Shown: piece by piece, positions 10,400-21,663 of the stretch
Numbering within the stretch: position 1 is the stretch's first letter
Layout of the letters: every line of letters starts with the position of its first letter
NCBI GenBank assembly: GCA_001931905.2
Contig: MSJI02000449.1
Coordinates: 1-28,927 of the forward strand
Direction: 5' to 3'
Length of the DNA stretch: 28,927 nucleotides
Source: Cladosporium sp. IMV 00045
Taxonomy: Eukaryota > Ascomycota > Dothideomycetes > Cladosporiales > Cladosporiaceae
The notes under the pieces: model-generated
Database searches by the model: none
Told to the model about the DNA's origin: nothing
Seen by the model: the letters and a program-made list of their open reading frames with translations, nothing else
Translations under genes and position numbers: made by a program

Positions 10400-13383
10400 T
10401 AACTCTTTAAAATAACTTTAGAACTTTAGTTCTTATTAATAAAAGATATTAATACTATACTATAATTAATAGAGACTTTATAGAAGGTCTTAGACTAAGC
10501 TTTATTAGCCTTAAAACTAGAAAAGTAAAAAAAGCATCTTTAGCTATATAAAGCTTAAGCATTATAAGAGTAGTTACTTTTAATATAGAAATTAAAGGAT
10601 TCTAATAGAAAGTCTATATATACGTTATACCTAATTTAGCTTTTTTACTAATCCTAGGTAACTTCTAGAAAGTATATAATAAAGTTAGAACTATACTAGA
10701 AAAGTAGTAGTTCTACTATAGAAGAGTAGAATAATAGATACTAGAGAAGTAAAACTACTTTAATAAGAAAAACTATAAAAGCTTTATAATAGTAATAGTA
10801 TTAATATTAATAGATATTATAAAGGCTCTAAAATTAAGAGAGTATCTAATAATAGAAAAGCTTAAAAAAAAGCTACTTCTAGACATTTAGAATATAGCTC
10901 TATTATTTAACCTATAAGAGGCTAAGAAGCTAATACTATATAGAGAAGTAGAGATAGACTATAGAGTCGAACTTCGCCTATAACTAGATAGATCCCTACT
11001 ATTTTTGCTTTAGAGCTTTTTATATAGTATATTAAAAGAGGAACTACTAGTTCTTAGAAAAATACTAAATAACCTAGGATTAAAAAGGTTTATTAAGCTC
11101 TCTATATTAGAAGCTATAGCTTCTATCCTTTTTATTTAGAAACCTAGTAGAGGACTCTAGTTCTACTACGACTACTATACTTTAAATATAATTATAAAGT
11201 AGGATTAGTATCTACTACTATTTATACTAGAGACTTTATAAAATCTTATAAGAGCCTACTAGCTTACTAAAGTAGATATAGTATCTATATTCTACTAGAT
11301 TTAAATAGCTATAAGCTATAAATATAAGACTACTTTTTAGATAAGGTTTAGATCTTTTAAATAGCTTATATATCTATTTAGTCTATTTAGAGCTTTAGCG
11401 ACTTTCTAATAGTATATTAATACTTTACTATAAGAATACTTAGATAATTTTGTCTTAGCCTATATAGATAACGTTATTATCTACTTAAATAGCTTAAAAG
11501 AGAATTACTTCTATAAAGTAAGAACTATATTCTATAAGCTTTAGAATAGAAGCTTATTCTTAAATCCTAAAAAGAATAAGTTTACTTAGAAGGAAATTAA
11601 GTACCTAGAGTTTATAGTATATACTAATAGAAAAAGAGTAGGTTCTAATTTAGAGAAAGTAGAAGTAGTATAGAATTAGAAAGCTTTTTAGATATAGAAA
11701 GAAATAAGATAATTCCTTAGGTTTACTAATTACTACTAGATATTTATCTTATACTACTTAAAAACTACTACTCTTTTAATAGCGCTTACTAGTAAGAGAG
11801 TAATAATTTCCTAGAGAAAACTAGAAAATAAAGTATTTAAAAACCTATAAAATAAATTCTATTAGGCTCTAGTCTTTTTAGAGTAAGATCTAATACTCTC
11901 TACTTTCCTTAAAATAGACTATAGTAGGTTTACTTTAGAGAGCGCTTTTATATAAAAAAAGAATAGAGTCTAGCGCTCTATAGGCTTTTTTATATAGAAA
12001 TTAAATAAGGCTAAAATTAACTATAATATCTATAATAAAGAAATACTAGTAATTATCTATTACTTAAAGTTTTAGGCTTCTAAACTTAAAGTATATAGTC
12101 TTTTTATAATTTAGATAGACTATAAGAACCTAGAGTATTTTATAGTTAAATAGTAACTCTTAGAGAGATAAATCTAGTAATATAAAGTCTTAATAAAATT
12201 TTAGTTTTCTTTAGTATATTAACTAAGAGCCGAAGTAGTAATACTAGATATACTATCTAGGAGAGAATAAGATATACTTAGAGGTAATAATAAGTTATTA
12301 TAGTTTAGGAGATTCCTACTACTAGAGTCTATATTAGATTAGCTAGACTCCTAGAGTAAGAGAGAAGTAGTAGTAGCTACTATATTAGTAGAACTATTAG
12401 CTACCTAGCTTAACTATAGGCCTAACTAATAATAAGTAGACTTCTATAGCTCTTTTTAGGATAATAAACTAAATAAGCTATAGTTAGATACTATACTAAT
12501 AGATAGGACTTATTAAGCTATATACTAAGTAGTAAAAGCTAGTTCCTATTTATTTCTAAGTATAGTAAGAATAAAAGTATAAATAAGTAACTATAGTATA
12601 GACTAGAATAAGAACCTATAGTACTATAGGAAACTTTAGGTACTAAGAGCTTCTAATACTTTAGAGACTAACTATAATAGTATAGAAAATAAGACTAGAT
12701 AAAAAGATATACTATAGATAAAAATTATTTAGTCTATTTATAATTCTCTAATCTATAGTTATCTAGGATAGGACTCTACTACTACTATTATAGCTTATAA
12801 CTTCTACTAGCTATTATAGTTAAGGCATATATAGTAGTTCCTAAGAAACTATAATTACTATAGTAGAAATAAAGTCTAGAGAGAATATAAATATAAACTT
12901 CTAAGGCTTTTATTAGTCTCTAATTAATTCTTTTAGGAGATATCTATAGATTTTATAACTAATCTCTTAGATTCTAAAAGCAACTATTATCTCTAGGTTA
13001 TTAAAAATAGGCTAAGTAAATAGGTTATTCTAAAACTAATACCTAGTATAAAAGCTAAAGAGTATACTAAAAAGTTTATAGAATACTAAATAAAAAACTA
13101 TAGAATACTCTATATTATTATAAGTAATAAGAGAATAAACTAGATAAGTACTTTCTAGAAAGAGTTTTATAGACTAATAGGTATAGAATAGAGACTTAGC
13201 TTTAGATACTATCTATAAATAGATAAAAGACCTAAGAGAATTAATTAGGAAATCTAGTTATACCTAAGGAACTATATTAATTAAAAGTAGTCTAACTAGA
13301 AAAAATAGCTTTCTATAGTATAACTAGCGTTAAATAGATATTATTACTTAGGCTTAGAAATAAGCTTATTCTTTATAACTTAT
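10400..13383 (+). pseudogene. pol: element A pol (protease, RT, RNase H, integrase), truncated by element B
   Basis: One frame carries a weak retropepsin remnant (about 10430-10600), a Gypsy reverse transcriptase (about 11030-11640), RNase H (about 11880-12150) and integrase (about 12740-13383). The RT catalytic box reads YIDN at 11461-11472 instead of YxDD, which is GATGAC to GATAAC, a TpG-to-TpA change. Neighbouring motifs such as FLRFTNYY and LNKAKINYNIYNKE fit the RT connection and RNase H. The integrase core keeps its first Asp (12949-12951), but the second has become Asn (ISNKRIN) and the Glu reads Lys (RPKRINQE); both fit TpG-to-TpA. The gene breaks at 13383 after SLFFITYY, near the end of the integrase core, where element B inserted. 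Confidence 0.85.
13379..13383. other. probable left target-site copy for element B (CTTAT)
   Basis: These are the five bases immediately before the LTR start of element B, inside the integrase gene of A. Gypsy elements usually duplicate 4-6 bp. The matching copy would lie after B's 3' LTR, beyond the window, so this is inferred. Confidence 0.4.
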
Positions 13384-13550
13384 TATAATAACTAGACGTA
13401 GAGTCTAATAGCTACTATTATCTAGATTATAACTTTGCCTATTTCATATATAATCGTCGAGGGATCGCTAGTTAGCTAACTACGACCCTACTACGATAGT
13501 TCCTTATATATATAACGTTTCTACGTCGAAAGTAAAAGTAGCTTTTAGTT
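13384..13550 (+). repeat. 5' LTR of element B (portion confirmed by the 3' copy)
   Basis: It begins TATAATAACTAGA, where TA probably replaces the canonical TG after RIP, and matches 28761-28927 over all 167 bp without gaps. By eye there are about 19 differences, all C/T or G/A. The true LTR continues past 13550 (gag appears to start near 13691), but its end cannot be fixed because the 3' copy runs off the window. A perfect 14-bp palindrome, TAGTTAGCTAACTA, lies at 13469-13482. A TATATAAA stretch at 13553-13560 could be the LTR promoter, though such strings are common in this DNA. Confidence 0.85.
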
Positions 13551-13690
13551 CTTATATAAAGTACCTACTTAGTAGTAACTTATCTTTTACGCTACTATAT
13601 ACTATTAATTATTTATATCTTATCTATCTATAATTAGTTAATTATAACTCTAAAAGCTCTACTCCTAGTAGTAGCCTATAGGATAATAGG

Positions 13691-14860
13691 ATAGAGCTAG
13701 AGCTAACCTATAATATATAACCTATTAACTTAAACTTAGATACGCTAACGTAAAATACGTAGGTAGATAATATATATTAGAAAGGGATAGGCTTTAAGAG
13801 AGAATATTTACTATAGGAAGAATAGTATTATCTCTAGTAGGAGAGGCTAATACTATAGTCCTTAGAATAGCTTCATAAAAAGGTCGCATAGCTACGATAT
13901 ATATAAGACGCTACTATACTATAGGCTATACGATAAAGTCCTATACTACTAGTCTTTTCGATTATTATAAGTGCTTTAGCTTTAAGCGATTCTATATTAT
14001 AGGTAAGGAGCCTAGGCATCGTAATAGGTATAAAGTAATAGCGCTATAAAGACCTAGAAGTATTTAAGAGGAAGATATTATAGGAAGCTAGGATCTTCCT
14101 CTTAAGTTTAAAGACTATCTTCTAGATTAACTCTATTACGTATGAAATAGAGTAGGAGAAAGTCCTCTTTACTAGTATATAGCTAGTAAGAGAACTAAAA
14201 ACCCTCTAGACTTATACTTATAGATCTCTCTCTCTACTAGACTATATATTTAGGGACTTCGAGGAGTTTATAGTTAACTATATCGTAGACCTAGTAAACT
14301 ATAGTCTCGACGTAGGCCTTAATTATAAAGGCGTAAGGTAGAAAGAGAGTAAAAGCATAATAAATTTTACTATCTACTTTACTACGCTAGAGGACTAGCT
14401 TAGTAAATAGTATATAGAGGCTTAGCGTACCTAATACCTCCTTAATAAGCTTCGCTATAGTCTAAGAGAGACTATTATTATAAAGTCTAAAGTTCTCTAG
14501 AGCTAATAGGACCTTATTACTCTAGCCTAGAAGCTAGAGAATATAAGTAGGCTTTCTAGTTAAAAGAAGCTTACTATAAATAAGGATAGTAAAGGCTCGA
14601 GGAGTATCTACTAGAATTAGAGCGCTAGTTCCCTAAATAAGAGGTAAAGAGGTAATAATAGATTAATAAGTAATCTATTATCTAGTCGCCTACTTATATA
14701 GTAGGTAGAAGAGTATACCTAGAAGCCTTTACTAGATCGAGTAGAGTACTATAACTATAGAAAGAAGGGTTATTATAGTACTACTTATACTAAACTAAAA
14801 AAGGATACTATAAGGAACTAGAAGGTTACTATAAGAGATTCCTTAGATTTAAATACCTAA
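13691..14860 (+). pseudogene. gag: element B gag, RIP-inactivated
   Basis: A frame starting near ATAGAG (13691; possible former ATG) stays coherent through segments such as NLNLDTLT, GFKREYLL and RDFEEFIVNYIVDLVNYS to a nucleocapsid knuckle at 14747-14788. The knuckle reads YYNYRKKGYYSTTY. The three Cys positions and the His of CX2CX4HX4C are all Tyr, which TGC/TGT to TAC/TAT and CAT/CAC to TAT/TAC would produce. Numerous TAG and TAA codons stand in place of CAG, CAA or TGG. The heptamer TTTAAAT at 14848-14854 is in the correct register for a -1 slip into the pol frame, and a TAA follows at 14858 in the gag frame. Gag identity rests on position, length and the knuckle. Confidence 0.7.
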
Positions 14861-15084
14861 CGCTAAATAAAGTTAAAAAACTCTAGGAGAATAAAAAGTA
14901 CTTACTTTTAAACTCTAAGACTAGAGTCGAATATAAGTTAGCGCTAGTACTATATAGAGCTATTATAATAGCTATAAGGCGTAAAAAAGAGGTTTCTCTC
15001 TTCCTAGATAATAGAGTAGACTATAATCTAGTATTATAGTCTATAGTAAAGAGGTTAGGCTTACCTCCTATAGAGAGTACTATC
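14848..15084 (+). pseudogene. pol: element B pol, 5' part: protease N-terminal half, interrupted by element C
   Basis: Pol frame, -1 relative to gag. It contains a retropepsin-like motif, SLFLDNRVDYNLV, whose catalytic Asp is at 15007-15009; the following Ser-Gly is not recognisable. VKRLGLPPIES follows, as in Gypsy proteases. The frame ends at the target site CTATC (15080-15084), where element C starts. It resumes in phase at 22040: the intervening 6950 bp of C plus the 5-bp duplicated site equal 6955, and subtracting this puts the downstream protease and RT codons in the same phase. Confidence 0.8.
15080..15084. other. left target-site duplication of element C (CTATC)
   Basis: CTATC lies immediately before the 5' LTR of element C and is repeated exactly at 22035-22039 immediately after the 3' LTR. 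A 5-bp duplication is typical of Ty3/Gypsy integrases and fixes both ends of the element. Confidence 0.9.
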
Positions 15085-15455
15085 TATAATAACCCTAGGA
15101 TGGTAGGAACGCGCGTAGCGCGTTGCGGGGAGACTACTCTATAGTTACAGATGTAGCCCGCTCTAGAGTAGGTTATAGATCACGTAATATGCTCTACTAC
15201 TTTATTTGCTCTACTACTCTATTACTCTCGGGATAATAGAGCAGAGTATAGCTCTTACAGATCTTTTTAGTATATAGGATTAGAGTTAGTCCCTAGTTTA
15301 TAAGAGCCTTATGCTTAATCTAAGTAATAAAGCTAGTACTTAAATTCACTATCTAAGTATATCGATTATTTAGATCGCTATTACTCTCTATTATTCATAC
15401 CTAAGAAGCCTACTCCTTAGTTAACTTCCTGCTACTAGCTATTACCCCCTTTACA
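15085..15455 (+). repeat. 5' LTR of element C
   Basis: A 371-bp LTR beginning TATAATAAC (TG to TA at the end) and finishing CCCTTTACA. It aligns gap-free with 21664-22034. It contains a GC-rich inverted repeat, AACGCGC-GTA-GCGCGTT (15108-15124), and a hairpin with arms CTCTATTA and TAATAGAG (15217-15224 and 15234-15241). A partial tandem repeat of GCTCTACTACT/CTATT also occurs (about 15191-15223). Promoter and polyadenylation roles are expected of an LTR but no element was identified. Confidence 0.93.
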
Positions 15456-15512
15456 TTTTAAGCACTACTCTTAGAAGCACTAAGAGGCGACTTAGGATCC
15501 TAGATATAGTAT

Positions 15513-16964
15513 ATATCTAAGGAAGACGAACGATTATCTAGCGAAGCGACCTCCGAAGAAGAAGACATACTATCCGAAGTTGGATTAGAGCTAACTCCCG
15601 ACGAATAAGTAGAAGCGATCGATACTATTACCTAGTAGGTTAACAATTTCTATATCGAATCTAATATAGCCCTATAACCCCTATCGGTAACTACTACTCT
15701 AGTAGGTAACACTTCTAGAATTAAGGTTAATATACTAGCCGAGTTTACTAGAGCTCGCGGAACGTTCGAGGCGTTCCGAATGTAGTGCCTCCTCGCTATT
15801 AAGATAGGGGGAAACAAGCTTAGCTCGGAAAGGAAATAGGTATTATATATTATATTATTCCTACGAGGACTAGCGTATAACTAGGTCTACCTACACTTTA
15901 AAGACTTCTTATAGCATCCTATATCGAAGTAGAAGGAATACACGAAGAAGTTATTTAAGGACTATAAGTCCCTATTCGACAAAATAGAGGAAGTATTCGA
16001 TAATAGCAACGAGGCTATTAAAGCTAAACGCGATATCCGGGCCCTACGTTAAAAGACGTTAGCGGCAAAATACCGCGCCGATTTCCAGATCCTAGTATCT
16101 AAGATTAAATAGAACGACAAAGTATTAGCTTCTTAGTTCTATAGAGGATTAAAGGATAGAGTTAGGGAGGAAATCATAATTCGATACGATCGACTATCGA
16201 CCTTAAGGGAAATAGCAGAATTAGCTATTAAGATCGATAACCGGATTTTCGAACTTTAGCTAGGAAGGAATAGAAACTACTCGCAGAAGGGTAAGGCTAA
16301 TAGTAAGGCTAAGCGCGAAGTTCCCGAATAGAGAGACAATTATTACAGGTTATAGAAGATGTAACTTAACGCTACGTAAGGTAAGCTAGGTTCTAAAGGC
16401 TAGAAGAAAAGCTAGAAGAAGTCTAAAGACAAGTCATAAGTCGAATATTACGGCTATAGTAAGGAAGGACACTTCAAAAACAAATGTAAAGCCTAGAAGC
16501 AGAGTTATAAACTATAGAAATCTAGAAAGCAGGAAGCATTCAGGGTAACTAAAGGAATAGGTATAGAGGAGGAGTCTCCGAAGCTAGTAATAATTGCTAC
16601 TACTAACTATTAGACCTATGAAAACGTGTTAGAGGTACGCGGCGCGTACGATACCACTAGAATAGACGCTACTATAGACTAGGAAGGTTATATATCGACA
16701 TCCTAGATAGCTTACTATAATAATAGCTATACTATTTATATAGGTAATAAGATAGGATTAGGATATTTCCCGAGTTACCGACGATAAAGCATCTACCTTA
16801 CTAGGGGAATGCTAGTTCCTACCTAAGCGGTATAGGAAGCGTTAACTTACTACCCTACGCTAATCCTAGAGGATTTTAGTTTGGAAGAATAGGCCCTAGA
16901 GGAAAGCGAGGAGGATATAGAAGAGGATAGAAGTTTAGAGGAATCCGACTCCGACGAAGATTAA
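15513..16964 (+). pseudogene. gag: element C gag, RIP-inactivated
   Basis: The frame opens at ATA 15513-15515 (likely former ATG, just after an in-frame TAG) and ends at TAA 16962-16964, about 483 codons. It has an acidic N-terminus (SKEDERLSSEATSEEED). A Gypsy-type capsid region follows, including FLRGLAYN, KYRADFQILVSKI and FYRGLKDRVREEI, as in fungal retrotransposon gag domains. The nucleocapsid knuckle at 16446-16487 reads YYGYSKEGHFKNKC: in CX2CX4HX4C the first two Cys are Tyr (TGY to TAY) while the His and last Cys survive. The C-terminus is acidic (EESDSDED). Several TAG and TAA codons interrupt it. Pol follows immediately in the -1 frame. Confidence 0.85.
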
Positions 16965-19900
16965 TTCACGACGAGTTTTCGTGCAGGCGATATTATACTA
17001 GTTATCCTAGGACGAATTATACTTAGAAAAGACAAAGTGTTCCCGTAGATCGATAGATAATAAAGGGTCCACGATTCCGTATTTACTTAGATAATCTAGG
17101 ACGTATAGTAGGTACTAAGGAATATACTAGTAGTCGAAGATAGTATCGACTACTATATAATTATCTAGGAATAGCTACCGATCGGGAGTAACTTTATAGC
17201 CTAAGGGGGATACATTACCCTAAGTTAAATCTATATCCTAAGGAATATGCGCGAGCGCGTAAGGACCTTAAAACGAGACTATGAAATAGAAGTAGAACGA
17301 TAAGTACACGAATAGGCTAATAGGGTTTAACTACTACTACTACGAGTCCCGAGGGATAAGGAGGTACTATTAGAAGAACGTACTATAGACGTCTCGTAGA
17401 GAAGAGGAGACGACGCCCGGGATACTACGGAATATACGACTATATAGGAACTACTACTTAGCACGAGTAACCTACGCTACTAGAGCCTAGTAGCTCGCCG
17501 AGTAAGACGCTCGGGAAACTAGGAGATCCTCTAGAAGATAGACTTTAGTAGGATCTACCTAGGCTATAACGAATAGTATTAGCAGGTAAGGCTCGTTACG
17601 CTAATAACCTACGGGTTTAGGTAACGATAGGTATAGCTCGTACTATCGCCTTAATCGATTCCGGATGCATAGGAATCTTTATAACGCTAGGGTATGCGAA
17701 GAGGCATATAATACCTCTTTACTAGAAGGTAGAGCTCTTCTTATTAAGAGCGTTCGATAGGAAGATAGTTAAGTATAATAATAGTATAATCGTATAAGAA
17801 ACTAAGAAGATACCTCTATAGATAGGACGCTACCTAGAGAAGCTCTAGTTTGATATTACTAACACTCCCGGATTTAATATGGTTTTAGGATTACCTTAGC
17901 TTAAGGGATCCAACCCGACGATAAACTAGGGAAAAAGTACTATTTAGTTCGAAGGACTCGACCCGATACCTCTACCTATAGTATACGATACGCTAGGTAA
18001 AGTCGGGGTAGAAGCAATATTAGCTTAGGAGTTGCTCTAAATAGTATAAACGATACTAGAATAGGTTTAAGTTCTGTATTATAAGAAAACAGAAGAAAAG
18101 GAGGCAGAGTTTGCTATACCTCTAGAATATTCGGATTTTCGATAGTTATTCGAAAAGGAATCCGATAAAGAAGTATTACTAGTATATTAACCTTAGGATT
18201 ATAAGATTAAGATCTAAGAAGGTAAGCAACTAAAGAAGGAACTATTACAACCGATAACTATAGAAAAGGTAGAGATCGTTAGAAGATACGTTGATAATAG
18301 ACTCCGAAAGGGATATATTCGAGAATCCGATTTACTAGCCGGCTACCCGTTACATCTCGTTCCTAAGGGAAATGATTATCGAGTATATATGGATTATAGA
18401 GGATTAAACGACATAACTATAAAGAATAGTTACCCTTTACCCCTAATCTATAAGCTATAAGACCGCTTATAAGGGGCTTAGTAGTTTATAGCCTTTAATA
18501 TTCTAGGCGCGTATAACCGAATTCGAATTAAGGAGGGCGAGGAATAGAAGACAGCGTTTAGAACTCGATTCGGACTTTTCGAGTATCTAGTTATGCTATT
18601 CGGACTTACTAATGTACTAGCTACGTTCTAGGCATACATTAATAACGTATTACAGAAGTATCTAGACGTCTTTATAGTAGTCTACCTAGACGACATCCTA
18701 GTATACTCTAAGACGTATAAGGACCATATATAGCATATATAAAGGGTTCTTTAAGCTTTAAAGGATGCAAACATGCGTATTAAGCTAGAAAAGACCGAGT
18801 TCTATAAGTTAGAAGTTAAGTTCCTCGGATACGTCGTATCGCGAGAAGGACTTAAGATAGATAAGAAGAAGATCGAAGCTATAATAAGTTAGCCGAAGCC
18901 AACTACGGTTAAGGAAGTTTAATCGTTCTTAGGATTTACTAACTTCTACTAACAGTTTATCTAGGATTACTCTAAGATAACTGCACCTCTAATATAGATA
19001 ACCCGGAAGGATTAGAGATACGAGTAAATAGTAGAGGCCGAAGCCGCATTTTAGGAATTAAAAACGCGCTTTTCCACGGAACCCATCCTAGTAATCTACG
19101 ATCTAAAGAAGAGCGTTATAGTAGAAACAGATGCCTCCGATTTTACTATTAGAGTATGCTTAAGCCAGCCTAATAAAAAAAGAAAGCTTAGACTAGTCGC
19201 CTATTTATCGAGGAAGATAGCGCCTACCGAGATTAACTATGAAATCCACGATAAGGAACTCCTCGTAATCGTCGAAGCTTATCGATAATAGCGAATCTAC
19301 CTGGAAGGATATCTAGAAGAAATTACGGTTATCTCGGATCATAAGAACTTAACTAAGTTCACGATAACTAAGGTCCTTACGCTACGATAGATTCGTTAGT
19401 ACTAGGACGTAGCGACATTTAAGATACGGATATACTATCGCAAAGGATCCGAGAACGCTTAGGCGGACGCTATAAGTAGACGATAAGACTATATAAAGGG
19501 AAACAAACCACAATCGTTCTAACTACTAAAGTAGAACTCTAACGGCACCCTTTAAGTTAATAAGATTACTATAACTTCCGCTATAGATGCGAGACTAATC
19601 TATAACGAAATGCGGAAGGAATAACTTAGAGATAGCATATACTAAGGAGCTATAGTAAGACTAGATAAGTATCTAGGGTTTAGCCTTAATACTAAGACGA
19701 AGCTCTAGGAGTTTAAAGGACGGACCTATGTACTACTAACGCTACGCAAATCGTTACTAATAGTATAGCACGATAGCCTAGTCCTTAGACATCCGGGTAT
19801 AGTAAAGATGCTCGAGATGCTTAAGAAGACGTATTACTTCCCGAGGATGCGGAATGCAATCGAGGAATATATACGTAGCTATTCCATTTATAGAAGGAGT

Positions 19901-21028
19901 AAGTACGATCGCTATACGCTATATAGGTTACTATAGCTATTATAGGTTCCCTAACGACTATAGGAATTAGTAGCTATAGACTTCATTATAAAGTTACTAG
20001 CTAGTACTAATCCAGTTATAGGAGAAAGCTACGATAGCATTCTAGTAATAGTAGACAGGTTTACTAAGTTCGGATAGTTCATACTATATAGGGAAACTTA
20101 GAGAGTAGAGAAGCTCGCATATATCTTTATAAAGAATGTAATAGCAAACTATAGTATACCCTAGACGCTAATCACTAATAGAGATAAGCTATTCACATTA
20201 AACTTCTAGACATCGCTATCGCAGGAATTGGGTATCAAATATAAGCTTAGTATAGCGTATCACCTATAGACGGATAGATAAATAGAGAGACTAAACTAGA
20301 CTTTAGAATAGTACCTAAGGTATTATATTAACGACCGTTAGGATAACTAGATTGCTTTACTCCTATTAGCATAGATTGCGTACAACTAGTCGCTATTAAC
20401 AACGATAGGAACGTTACCTTTCTATGCAAACTTTAGGTTTAATCCGCTAGAACTAGTAGGAACTATAGAAGTATTAGCTAGTAACCTAGTAGTAGCGTTT
20501 ACGGTAAGACAGATGTCCGTATTACACGACAATTTACGTCTGGATCTTATGTTTGTACGTTAACAGATAATAAGACAAGCAAATAAGAAAAGGATTGAGA
20601 GACTAACTCTTAAGGGGGGGGATAAAGTCTATCTCCTATAGCGTAACATAAAATCGAATAAACTAAGTAAGAAATTAGATATAGTTAAACTAGGACTATT
20701 TAAAATTCGTCGGAAAAAGGGACTAGTTAGCTTTAAGCTAGAACTACCTAGGAAAATACGTATCTACCTAGTATTCCATATATCTTTATTAGAACTAGCA
20801 ACTCTAGACGCTACGCTATAGGATGAGGTGGAAGACCTCGATCCGGAAATATAGGAACTCTCCTATAAAGTAGAAAGGATCCTAAAAGAGAAAACTATAT
20901 AAGGTTAGAAACAATATCTTGTTAAGTGGATAGGGTATAACTATATAGAAAATACCTAGTAGGTTAAAAGTAATTTTAACTCGATAAGGCTAATTATAGA
21001 TTTTTATCGACGCTACTACTAGAAGTAA
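16965..21028 (+). pseudogene. pol: element C pol (protease, RT, RNase H, integrase, chromodomain), RIP-inactivated
   Basis: One frame, -1 relative to gag, runs from about 16965 to a TAA at 21026-21028. Protease: ALIDSGCIG, with catalytic Asp at 17657-17659. Reverse transcriptase (about 18230-18850): HLVPKGNDYRVYMDYRGLND, and an intact YLDD catalytic box at 18683-18694. RNase H (about 19090-19490): ETDASDF, and INYEIHDKELLVIVEA. Integrase: N-terminal HHCC zone with both His kept (LVLRHPG) but Cys to Tyr. Its core has first Asp at 19979-19981, second Asp changed to Asn at 20177-20179 (ITNRDK) and Glu kept at 20285-20287. Chromodomain (about 20864-20990): YKVERILKEK and QYLVKWIGYN, with the W of the last block lost. 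TAG/TAA codons for Gln/Trp break the frame throughout. The 5' end of pol is approximate. Its 3' end overlaps the antisense frame tail to tail. Confidence 0.9.
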
Positions 21029-21575
21029 AACCTAGCTCCTCTAGGAGCTTAGGATTAAGCGAGTTCTCTTAGAACCTATTAGGCACGTTATCTAGATAAC
21101 CCTAGGTTTCCGGAAGAAGTTAGAGAGCTAGGCTAGAGTTATCTACTCTAGAGGTATTAAGTATCTCTTCTACCTCCTATTCCTCTACGGAGCGAGATTC
21201 TATAGAGATAGCCTCCTCCGCTTACTTATTAATTAAATCCATCTATTAGCGTAGGCGCTCTTCTCGAGCGCGCGCTATCTAAAGCGCTTCTAGAGCATCC
21301 GCTTAAGCCGAGAGGGCCTTATCGATATTACGCTTAAGTTTCTTCTTCTCGTCGATAAGGCGGCGAAACTCATTTTGAGTTACTTTCACGTCGTATCGTT
21401 AGTTGCGACGGGTGTATTTATTATAGCGACTAGAGCGAACGTATACTTTATATACGCGGTTGTGTTTTATATAGGTACTGCATTTTTTAACTATAGTATC
21501 TCCGAAGTTATCGATAATTTCGGTAAGTTTAAGGCGACGTTAGGTACTATTACGCTTAATACGAAGAGGAGGCAT
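20994..21575 (-). pseudogene. antisense Zn2Cys6-like ORF in element C, RIP-inactivated
   Basis: On the minus strand, from ATG 21575-21573 to TAA 20996-20994, one frame of about 193 codons carries stops only as TAA/TAG, as RIP of Gln/Trp would give. Codon 32 is Cys. The Tyr codons (TAC/TAT) at 35, 42, 51, 54 and 61 complete CX2CX6CX8CX2CX6C, which matches the Zn(II)2Cys6 binuclear-cluster consensus of fungal transcription factors. Readable neighbours are KLTEIIDNFGDTIVKKCST before the cluster and YDVKVTQNEFRRLIDEKKKL after it. Then comes a charged, Ala/Leu/Glu-rich likely coiled coil (ALEAL, ARAREERLR, AEEAISIES), as Zn2Cys6 dimerisation regions often are. The frame sits between the pol end and the polypurine tract and converges on pol. 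From memory, short hypothetical proteins of this type occur in fungal proteomes. A DNA-binding role is inference. Confidence 0.72.
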
Positions 21576-21648
21576 TACGGAAAGCCATAATAACGAAAGA
21601 TTATAGAGTATAAGACTATCTTTAACTTAGTATAGGGACTGCGCTAGA
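21576..21648. other. spacer upstream of the antisense ORF
   Basis: A short stretch between the antisense start codon and the polypurine tract. If the antisense gene was transcribed, its promoter should lie here or in the 3' LTR. An out-of-frame ATG at 21588-21586 on the minus strand precedes the ORF start. No TATA element was assigned. Confidence 0.35.
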
Positions 21649-21663
21649 CTAGGAGGGGGATAG
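21649..21663 (+). other. polypurine tract of element C
   Basis: The purine run AGGAGGGGGATAG (interrupted by one T) lies directly before the 3' LTR. That is where second-strand synthesis is primed in LTR retrotransposons. Confidence 0.8.

Larger units (their letters stand above)
9179..13383 (+). mobile_element. element A: truncated, RIP-inactivated Ty3/Gypsy retrotransposon
   Basis: The oldest of three nested elements by insertion order. The visible order is gag with a zinc knuckle, a protease-like segment, reverse transcriptase, RNase H and integrase, which is the Ty3/Gypsy order. The 5' LTR is not delimited. At 13383 the integrase frame stops abruptly where the 5' LTR of element B begins, so the rest of A must lie beyond B's other end, outside the window. 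Pol codons keep a single frame from about 10430 to 13383. The decay is therefore by substitution (stops from CAA, CAG and TGG), not indels. Confidence 0.85.

Noticed and set aside
15456..15500. tRNA primer-binding site after the 5' LTR of C
   Set aside because: No convincing complement to a tRNA 3' end ending in TGG is visible; RIP or self-priming could explain this, so none is called.
21375..21590. 71-codon plus-strand open frame, the only long one in the AT-rich block
   Set aside because: It opens at TTG, is hydrophobic and featureless, and lies opposite the antisense Zn2Cys6-like frame, whose coding pattern explains the sequence better.
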